This document shows, one piece after another, positions 19,189-26,014 of a stretch of DNA of 64,000 nt. The stretch lies in the NCBI GenBank assembly GCA_963715045.1, contig CAVQRC010000008.1, positions 62,001 to 126,000 on the forward strand, in the 5' to 3' direction. The notes beneath the pieces were generated by a model. The model was not told the origin of the DNA, did no database searches, and was given only the letters and a program-made list of their open reading frames with translations. The DNA comes from CAVQRC01 sp963715045. Its GTDB lineage: Bacteria; Planctomycetota; Planctomycetia; Pirellulales; Lacipirellulaceae. The stretch's first letter is position 1. Each line of letters opens with the position of its first letter. Position numbers and translations under genes: made by a program.

Positions 19189-20667
19189 ATGAATGCTGGT
19201 CCGCGTTGGTTACTCACACTGGCGGTGGTAGTCACGACCGTGCCGTCGGGTGCGTGGCTCGAGGCCGCATCGAAGCCCAACGTCGTGTTCATCCTGAGCG
19301 ACGACCACCGGCACGACTTCATGGGGTTCCACCCCGCTGGGCCCCGGTTCCTCAAGACACCGCATCTTGACCGGATGGCTCGCGAGGGTGCTCATTTCAA
19401 GAATGCGTTTGTGAGCACGTCGCTCTGCTCACCGAGTCGGGCGTCGATTCTGACCGGCCAATTCATGCATCACCACGGCGTCGTCGACAATCAGCGCCCG
19501 GTGCCCGAAGGTACCGTGTTCTTCCCCGCTTATCTGCGAACCGCGGGCTACGAAACGGCGTTTGTCGGCAAGTGGCATATGGGCCACGCAGACGACCAAC
19601 CCCGGCCGGGTTTCGATCATTGGGCCAGCTTTCGTGGTCAAGGGACCTATTTCGACCCGACACTCAACATCAACGGCAGCCGTCAGCAGTTCACCGGTTA
19701 CACGACCGATGTGTTGACCGATCAGGCGCTCGAGTGGCTGGGTGGCCAGCGAGATCCACAGAAGCCGTTCTTTCTGTATCTCTCTTACAAGGCCGTGCAT
19801 TATCCGTTCCTACCCGCTCCCAGGCACCACGGCCGCTACGAGAATGAGCCGATCGATTACCCGCAGACGATGGCCAATACCGAACGCAACTACCGCAGCC
19901 AGCCCCACTGGGTTCGCGAGCGGCGATACAGCATCCACGGCATCGACCACATGCAAACCGGGGCCTTCGACAAGGATCCCGTGCCTGACTTCGACGACTT
20001 GTATCATCGCTACGCCGAGGCCGTTCACGGTCTCGATGAGAACGTCGGCCGAGTCCTCGCGTTTCTCGATCAACAGGGTCTCAGTGAGAACACGCTCGTC
20101 GTCTATATGGGCGACAATGGCTTTGCCCTCGGCGAGCACGGATTCTATGACAAGCGCGACGCGTTCGAGGAATCGATCCGGGTGCCGCTCTTGGCCTGGG
20201 CACCGGGGACGATCGCCCCCGGCACAACGATCGAGGCTCTCGTGCAGAACATCGACATCGGGCCCACGATTCTCCAGGCCTGCGGACAACCACCCCCGCC
20301 TGCGGCCAAGATGGATGGCACGTCGTTCTGGCCGCTGCTTCTGGGTGCGGATGTTCCCTGGCGGGACCACATCCTTTACGAGTACCACTGGGAGTGGAAT
20401 TTTCCGGCCACTCCCACGCTGTTTGCGATTCGCGACCAGCGGTACAAGTACATCTATTATCACGGGGTCTGGGACCTCGATGGCCTGTACGATCTGGAGA
20501 CGGACCCCCATGAGCGACACAATCTGATCTCCGTGCCTGCTTACGAGCAGCGCGTCGAGGCGATGAAGAAGCAGTTGTTCGATGAGCTGGAAGCGTCCGG
20601 CGGACTCCAGATCCCGGTCCGTCGCCCCGCCGGAGAACGACTCGATCAGCGCAAGCTGCCGCGATGA
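19189..20667 (+). CDS. Exported family S1 sulfatase
   Basis: 492 residues from ATG 19189; the upstream in-frame stretch is Arg-rich and is not the protein start. Signal LLTLAVVVTTVPSGAWLEAA precedes KPNVVFILSDDHRHDFMGF (calcium-site Asp pair). CSPSRASILTG holds the formylglycine cysteine, C80, and R84. Later blocks: FVGKWHMGHADDQPRPGFDHW and VVYMGDNGFALGEHGFYDKRD, where the DN pair and the GEHG-x-YDKR stretch match sulfatases acting on glycosaminoglycans and related polysaccharides (N-sulfoglucosamine/iduronate/choline-type). It is divergent from the RraA operon (gap 290 bp) and followed 90 bp later by an oxidoreductase, a common pairing in planctomycete polysaccharide degradation loci. Confidence 0.92.
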   Translation: MNAGPRWLLTLAVVVTTVPSGAWLEAASKPNVVFILSDDHRHDFMGFHPAGPRFLKTPHLDRMAREGAHFKNAFVSTSLCSPSRASILTGQFMHHHGVVDNQRPVPEGTVFFPAYLRTAGYETAFVGKWHMGHADDQPRPGFDHWASFRGQGTYFDPTLNINGSRQQFTGYTTDVLTDQALEWLGGQRDPQKPFFLYLSYKAVHYPFLPAPRHHGRYENEPIDYPQTMANTERNYRSQPHWVRERRYSIHGIDHMQTGAFDKDPVPDFDDLYHRYAEAVHGLDENVGRVLAFLDQQGLSENTLVVYMGDNGFALGEHGFYDKRDAFEESIRVPLLAWAPGTIAPGTTIEALVQNIDIGPTILQACGQPPPPAAKMDGTSFWPLLLGADVPWRDHILYEYHWEWNFPATPTLFAIRDQRYKYIYYHGVWDLDGLYDLETDPHERHNLISVPAYEQRVEAMKKQLFDELEASGGLQIPVRRPAGERLDQRKLPR

Positions 20668-20757
20668 CGCGGGGGGGCACGCTAAATCACAAAGCACAAG
20701 AAACAAATTGCAAACAAATCTCAATACCAAAGCACCAAATCTGAAAACTGGAACGCC

Positions 20758-21843
20758 ATGACTAATCCCATCCGCGTTGGCCTGGTGGGCTCGCAATTCA
20801 TCAGTTCGATTCATGCCCGGGCGTTGGCGGCTTGCCCGGCGGCCCAGTTGTGGGCGGTCGCGTCGCCGACGCCCGGAAATGCAGCCCGGTTGGCCGATGA
20901 ATTCGGGGCACCGCACCACTTCACGGATGCGGCCGAGATGTTCGCGGTCGACGAGATCGACATGGTCGTGATCGGTGCGCCGAACCATGTGCACTGCCAG
21001 CTCACGGTGGCCGCGGCGGCGGCGGGAAAGCACGTCGTGCTCGAGAAGCCGATGTGCCTGACGCTCGAGGAAGCCGACCGGATGATCGAGGCCTGCCGTA
21101 CGGCCGGCGTGAAACTCATGTACGCCGAAGAATTGTGCTACGCCCCGAAGTACGTGCGGCTCAAACAGTTGCTCGACGAAGGTGCGGTCGGCACGCCTAC
21201 CCTGATCAAGCAGACCGAGAAGCACGACGGTCCTCACGCGGAGCATTTCTGGGATGTGGAGCGATCTGGTGGCGGGGTCGCGATGGACATGGGCTGCCAC
21301 GCGATCGCGTTCTTCCGCTGGATGCTCGACCGCGCGGCGATCAAGAGCGTGTATGCCCAACTGGGGCGACAGGTGCACGCCGACAAGACCCGTGGCGACG
21401 ACAACGCGCTGATCATTCTCGAGTTTGAGAATGGCGTGACCGCCCTGGCCGAAGAGAGCTGGACGAAGCTGGGCGGAATGGACGATCGGGCCGAGCTGTA
21501 CGGCAGCGATGGCGTGGCGTACGCGGACCTGCTGCGTGGCAATTCGATCCTGACGTATTCCTCCGCCGGCTACGGCTACGCCGTCGAGAAATCTGGCGGA
21601 ACCCAGGGCTGGTCGCACACGATCTACGAGGAGGAGTGGAACTACGGGTTTCACCAGGAGATGGCCCACTTTGTCGACTGCGTCCGCCACAACGAGCAGC
21701 CGCGGACCACCGGCGAGGACGGCCGGGCCGTACTCGAAGTCATCTATGCCATCTACGAATCGGCCGCGACCGGACGCAAAGTGGAGTTGCCGTTTGAGGC
21801 CAAAGGACGACGCTATCCCATCGAGCCCTGGCTTTCAGAATGA
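20758..21843 (+). CDS. Gfo/Idh/MocA family NAD(P)-dependent oxidoreductase
   Basis: Cytoplasmic sugar or cyclitol dehydrogenase of 361 residues. The N-terminal Rossmann fold opens VGLVGSQFISSIHARAL (a variant of the usual GxGxxG), IGAPNHVHCQLTVAAA precedes the hallmark GKHVVLEKPMCLTLEEA with the catalytic EKP Lys, and the C-terminal sheet domain includes GGVAMDMGCHAIAFFRW with the usual D-x-G-x-H. The substrate is not deducible. It lies just downstream of the sulfatase and its stop codon lies within the left arm of the long inverted repeat that separates it from the convergent amidase. Confidence 0.92.
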   Translation: MTNPIRVGLVGSQFISSIHARALAACPAAQLWAVASPTPGNAARLADEFGAPHHFTDAAEMFAVDEIDMVVIGAPNHVHCQLTVAAAAAGKHVVLEKPMCLTLEEADRMIEACRTAGVKLMYAEELCYAPKYVRLKQLLDEGAVGTPTLIKQTEKHDGPHAEHFWDVERSGGGVAMDMGCHAIAFFRWMLDRAAIKSVYAQLGRQVHADKTRGDDNALIILEFENGVTALAEESWTKLGGMDDRAELYGSDGVAYADLLRGNSILTYSSAGYGYAVEKSGGTQGWSHTIYEEEWNYGFHQEMAHFVDCVRHNEQPRTTGEDGRAVLEVIYAIYESAATGRKVELPFEAKGRRYPIEPWLSE

Positions 21844-21961
21844 CTAATGACTAATGACTAATGACTAGGGAATCACCAATGACCCGAATGACCCCAACAT
21901 GATCTTGGATCATTCGGTCATTGGTCATTCCCTAGTCATTAGACATTAGACATTAGTCATT
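21839..21961. terminator. Long imperfect palindrome (~53-bp arms) spanning two convergent stop codons
   Basis: The left arm (about 21839-21891) and the reverse complement of the right arm (about 21909-21961) match almost completely; both contain repeated AATGACT/AATGTCT units followed by GACTAGGGAAT, CCAATGACC and CGAATGA. The loop is about 17 bp around CCAACATGATCTTGG. The oxidoreductase TGA (21841) and the amidase TAA (21953) both lie inside the arms. No T-run follows, so it may be a barrier or processing structure between convergent transcripts and not a classic intrinsic terminator. The TGACTAA heptamers make the left arm a short direct repeat as well. Confidence 0.8.
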
Positions 21962-23666
21962 CCGCCCGCCCCGCGCCCGGTCGGTTTCATCGTGTGGCCC
22001 CAACGGCGGGCGGCGCCGGTGCCAGTCCCCGCCCTCTTGAAAGGCGTGTGCGACCGCCAGCAGCGTGCTCTCGTCGTACAGCCGGCCGGTGAACGTGATC
22101 GAGGTCGGGACCGACATTCCTTCCTCCTCGACGAATCCATCGGGAAGAATCACGGTGGGATGGCCCGTCATGTTGCAGATGGCCAGGTCGTTGCCGCCGA
22201 CGTAAAAATCGATCTCAGTCCGAGAGAAGAGTTCGGCCATGTCCTGCATGAGCAACGTTCTCGCCCGGGCTGCGCGGAGATACTCGACGGCCGGGACGAA
22301 CTGGGCATACCGAAACACGCGGGGCCAGACATGCAGACCGCCCAGGTTGTGTGGCCGCGTCAAATCGTCGAACATCGTGGCTGCCTCGACATCCAGCATC
22401 AGCGTGAGCGGCCAGGCGGGGACGCGCGGGCAGTTCGATCGGGACCAGAGTGACGCCCAGCTCGGCGAGTTTCACGAGTTCCGGTCGTTGATCCAGCGGC
22501 GTGTCGTTGACGAAGTACCCGCCCCGAAGTGATTTCAACTCGCGATCCGACGGCCAGGCGAACGGGCGATTCACGGCGGTCGGATCTTTGCCGTCGCGAC
22601 CGTGAATGGCTGCCAATACCAGCCCGCAGTCTTCGACGCAGCGGGTGATTGGACCAAGCTTGTCCATCGACCAGGAGAGCGGCATGCATCCGTAACGACT
22701 GACCCGACCGAACGTCGGCCGCAACCCGGTCGCGCCGCACCGCCGACAGGGAGAGATGATGCTGCCGAGCGTCTCGCTGCCGATCGCAAAGCCGACCAGG
22801 CCAGCCACGACCGCGGCCGCCGAACCTGCGCTCGAACCGCTCGATCCCTGTTCCGGGTTCCAGGGGTTGCGGGTCATGCCCCCGAACCACTGATCCCCCA
22901 ACGCGAGATTACCGAGCGCGAGTTTCGCAACCAATACCGCGCCGGCTTCCTCGAGCCGGGCCGCGACCGTGGCCGTCTCGTCGAGTACCTGTTCGCGGAA
23001 TTGCTCCGCGCCCCAGGTCGTTGGGTGACCGGGCACGGCGATCAGATCTTTGGCACCCCACGGAATGCCGTGCAGCGGGCCACGGTAATGGCCGCCTGCG
23101 ATCTCTTCGTCGGCCCGCCGCGATTGTTGACGGGCGAGATCTTCGGTCAACGTGACAACACAATTGAGGACGGAATTGAATCGCTTGAGCCGCGCGAGGT
23201 AGAGTTCCGTCAGTTCCTGCGAGGTGACCTTGCGGTGGCGGAGAAGCCGCGAAAGTTCCGCGACCGTCATGAACGCCAGATCGTCCGCCTCATCGGGTCG
23301 CTCAATCACCGTCGCGTCCAGCACGTCGACGACGGGTCTGGTCTTCTCGCAAGAAGCCTCCTCAGGGGCCCCTTCGGGAAGGAATGTGAGCGCCGGCGGC
23401 GTACGGTAGTCGACCGGCACCTGGCGAATCTGCCGATACTCGTCGAGCTTCTCGCTGAGATCAGCGGCCAACTCGGTCTGCTCCACTTCGTTGAACTCGA
23501 TTCCACAGGCCCACTGGGCCGCCGAGATCATCTCGGGGGAGACGGCCTGTTGCTGTTCGACCATGGCGGCCAAGGTGCGATGAAAAGCGGCCGTTCCGAT
23601 TCCGCAGCCGGCAACTGCGGCGAGTGCCTGCCGCCGGGAAATCGGTCTGGGAATGGCGTGTTTCAT
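21953..23666 (-). CDS. Amidase signature family enzyme with Tat-like signal, one frameshift
   Basis: Exported Ser-cisSer-Lys amidohydrolase. The N-terminus PRPISRRQALAAVAGC has the twin-arginine pattern. Catalytic elements: HGIPWGAKDLIAVPG supplies the Lys, GSSGSSAGSAAAVVAGLVG the cis-Ser region and GSETLGSI the nucleophile Ser. A one-base shift near 22400-22410 separates the first ~420 residues from the tail that starts LMLDVEAATMFDDLTR and continues MTGHPTVILPDGF and PTSITFTGRLYDESTLLAVA, the normal end of the family. Planctomycete relatives are often annotated as Asp/Glu-tRNA amidotransferase A homologues, but the exported state argues for a peptide or amide substrate outside the cytoplasm. 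It starts 44 nt after the redoxin gene, probably one operon. Confidence 0.85.
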
Positions 23667-23710
23667 CAGTATTTCAGCCTGGCAGTCGAGGCGAACAAGG
23701 GGGCCAGCGT

Positions 23711-25102
23711 TCAGGGGGCGACGAGCGGGATGCGGAAATCCTGCCGCAGGTAACGGCAGGTGCCGTCGTCGTCGGTGCAGACTCCATACAGTGCGAAACC
23801 GGTTACCACAGCCGCGGCAGAATTCGCCTGCTGGATCTGAAACTGCACGTTGCGGGGCTCGTCGCTGGTCGGCTGAGGTGGAGGCGTGAGGCGTTGCAGC
23901 GGACGGTCAACCTCGCAGGACGGGGAGGGTTCGATCCACACGATCATCGGGTCGGCTTCATTGTTCCAATGCGATTGCCGGGCGGAATTCGGCCGGTACT
24001 CCAGGTGCACGGCCCAGGCCGGCGGATCGCTGCGGTTGGTGTCCGGCACCACGGTCACGTCGAACGTGACTAAACCTCGCTTGTCTTCGGCCAGACGCCG
24101 ACTGGATGCAGGGGGCGCCGCCGGCGGTCCGGGAGTGAATCGCTTCGCCGGTGCGGCCAGTTCCGCGCCTTGCGGTTCGACGGTGAGTTCGACGGGGACC
24201 TCGCCGCGTATCCGAATCGCCTGCCGCGCGGTTTCTACCCAGTTGTAGAACGGGTAAGGCTTGTCGAGCGTGGGACCGTATTGCTGGATTCGCCGCCTCC
24301 AGATGTACTGGTTCGGGTCGAGCGCGAGGGCCCGCGACCAATGCGAGACTGCCGCCGCGAAGTCGCCGACCTGGCGGGCCGGCGAGTCGTAGCGACGGCG
24401 ATGGGCCACCCCCATCCGGAAGTGGTTCACCGCCGCCAGGCGTTCGTCGTCCAGGCCACGTGCATAGAGCTCGATCGCCCGGTCGAGATCCTCGTCGGTT
24501 CCCCACAACACCAGGGCATCGGCTAGGTGGCGAGCGGCCCGGGCATCGCTGGGCTGGGTACTGCGAAGTGTTTGCGGATTCGGGCGCGTGGCCGCTTGAG
24601 GTACTTCGCTTCTCGCCGGAAGTTCCAGGAACGCATCCAGGTCTTCGGGGCGGGGGCGGAGGTTAACGACAACGCCTCGTTCATCGATGAGGATCGTGTG
24701 CGGGACGGCCTTGAGTTCGAGCAGATTCAGCGGGTCCCACAGCACGGGCCAGTTCATCTGCTTCCACTGCATAAACAGCCGTGCCCGATCCGGGTGTTGC
24801 TCGACAACGAGTCCCACGACCGCCAGCCGGCCTTGCTCAATGAGTGCTTGGGTACGTGCGTGCCAACCTGGCACGTGGCGACGACAGCCCGCTCACCACG
24901 ACGCGAACAGATGCAGCATGACCTTGCGGCCGCGGAACTCCCCCAGCGTGCGAGGTTCGCCGTTGTCGATCCCCGGCAGCGTGATGTCGGGAAAGGGCTT
25001 TCCAATTTCGATCTGCGGTGGCCCGGCGGAAAGCAGGGCCGGCATCCCGGTGAGGAAAGACAGGGAAATGCCGGCGAATGCCACTCGGAGGCTTCTAACC
25101 AT
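23711..25102 (-). CDS. Exported redoxin (TlpA/AhpC-like) with in-frame TGA at CxxC position 1: candidate selenoprotein
   Basis: Thioredoxin-fold protein with a TPR-like and beta-rich C-terminal part, 463 residues if TGA is read through. A signal peptide (VAFAGISLSFLTGMPALLSA) is followed by IGKPFPDITLPGIDNGEPRT, the standard opening of TlpA-type redoxins, and VMLHLFASW. Residue 70 is TGA (24893-24895), then AGCRRHVPGW; the expected motif is W-C-x-G-C, so TGA replaces the resolving-pair Cys 1 and gives UxxC. The frame continues without shift through VLWDPLNLLELKAVPHTILI (the redoxin cis-Pro region), a helical repeat part and a Pro-rich beta domain ending RYLRQDFRIPLVAP. A SECIS-like hairpin follows the TGA. 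Alternatives are a TGC/TGT-to-TGA error or mutation. It precedes the amidase by 44 nt. Confidence 0.75.
24859..24875 (-). promoter_or_regulatory. Putative bacterial SECIS hairpin
   Basis: In the mRNA sense the sequence CGUGCC-AGGUU-GGCACG forms a perfect 6-bp stem with a 5-nt loop. It starts 17 nt after the in-frame UGA of the redoxin, and the first loop G is 25 nt after the UGA, inside the spacing accepted for bacterial SECIS elements. The loop AGGUU resembles the AGGUCU loop of the E. coli fdhF SECIS, where the guanosines contact SelB. The stem lies in coding sequence (HVPGWHA), so its codons also serve the protein; no lower stem or bulge is evident. Confidence 0.5.
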
Positions 25103-25260
25103 GCCGTTGACTCCACTGAGCTTGTGGTTGTGGGGACGCCATCTTATCCCGTTTTCCCACCAACTGGAGCCCTCGGCTGGCCCCCGAAAATCGGTAGGGG
25201 GTCTTTATCCAGTTTTTATTCCGCCAAACCAGTCACATGGAGGATACGCGGCGCGTTGAT

Positions 25261-25340
25261 CAGCTGCGAAGCAGCGGCAGCATTTAGCCGTGGGCGAGCG
25301 ATGACGAGCCTCTGGCGAGGCTTCGCGTAGCCCACGGTTG
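25261..25340 (+). repeat. Left 80-bp arm of an inverted-repeat element
   Basis: This arm, CAGCTGCGAAGCAGCGGCAG through CCTCTGGCGAGGC to CCCACGGTTG, matches the reverse complement of 25582-25661 with only a few differences. Inside the arm, CCGTGGGC and GCCCACGG form their own short palindrome. It lies in the ~900-bp gap between the redoxin and the first DUF1549 gene. Confidence 0.85.
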
Positions 25341-25581
25341 TCTGCGGCGCAAAACGAACCCCGGCGGCGGCACGGCGGCACGCGTTTCGCAGGCCGAGGC
25401 AGAGGATTCACGCGTCGTAGCAGCATCGTTCGCTTCGCGAACGATAGAACAGCATCACTAGAGGGAATCAGTCGGTCGGCGAAGCCGACCACTTTCACCT
25501 GCTCAAAGGAGCCTCCGCGACGAGTCGTCGCCTGCCTGGCCGACGATGGTTCGCGGACGGGAACGTTCTGGGCGAGCGCGG
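25341..25581. other. Spacer between inverted-repeat arms, no gene seen
   Basis: 241 bp with two small palindromes: ATCGTTCGCTTCGCGAACGAT near 25423-25443 (arms ATCGTTCGC/GCGAACGAT) and GTCGGCGAAGCCGAC near 25475. A long open frame crosses it but shows no family resemblance and crosses both arms. It has the build of a non-coding MITE-like or REP-like element. No target-site duplication could be recognised at the outer ends. Confidence 0.5.
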
Positions 25582-25661
25582 CAACCGTGGGCTCCGCTTC
25601 AAGCTCGCCAGAGGCTCGTCACGCTCGCCCACGGCTAGTTGCTGCCGCTGCTTCGCAGCTG
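25582..25661 (-). repeat. Right 80-bp arm of the inverted-repeat element
   Basis: Inverted partner of 25261-25340. The main differences are TTTAG/ACTAG, one missing base after GGCGAGCG, and GGCTTCGCGTAG versus GCTTGAAGCGGAG. The remaining ~300 bp to the DUF1549 gene contains no clear gene, though the AAAACGCCCGCCAAAAACTC stretch near 25877 is A-rich. Confidence 0.85.
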
Positions 25662-26014
25662 TTCGCCTCGCCGCGATTTCTCAGCGTGCTCAGCGCCTCT
25701 GCGCGACCTATCGAGCGTCCCCAGGCATCGTCGCCCCTGAGGGACGTCTCGACCAAGGCAACGACGCCCGAAAACCTTCGTTACATCAACAGACCCCCAG
25801 GCTCGCGGGGGTTTGGTTGCGGTCCAACACGCACCCCAGATGTGATCAAGTGGAACCGTTTGAATCGACGCAGCAATCGCAAAACGCCCGCCAAAAACTC
25901 ACATTTTAGGGGGCCCAGCCCTCGGCAGAGCCAGAGCCAGGGGCTCCAGCGTGATTGAGTCGAGCATGCCAGCAATTCTGGCGGCGGTTTTTCAGTTGCT
26001 TGGAATCGGCGATA

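Noticed and set aside
20690..20755. A-rich stretch before the oxidoreductase, considered as a foreign insert
   Set aside because: It is only ~65 bp and lacks repeats at its ends; it more likely serves as the promoter and leader region of the gene.
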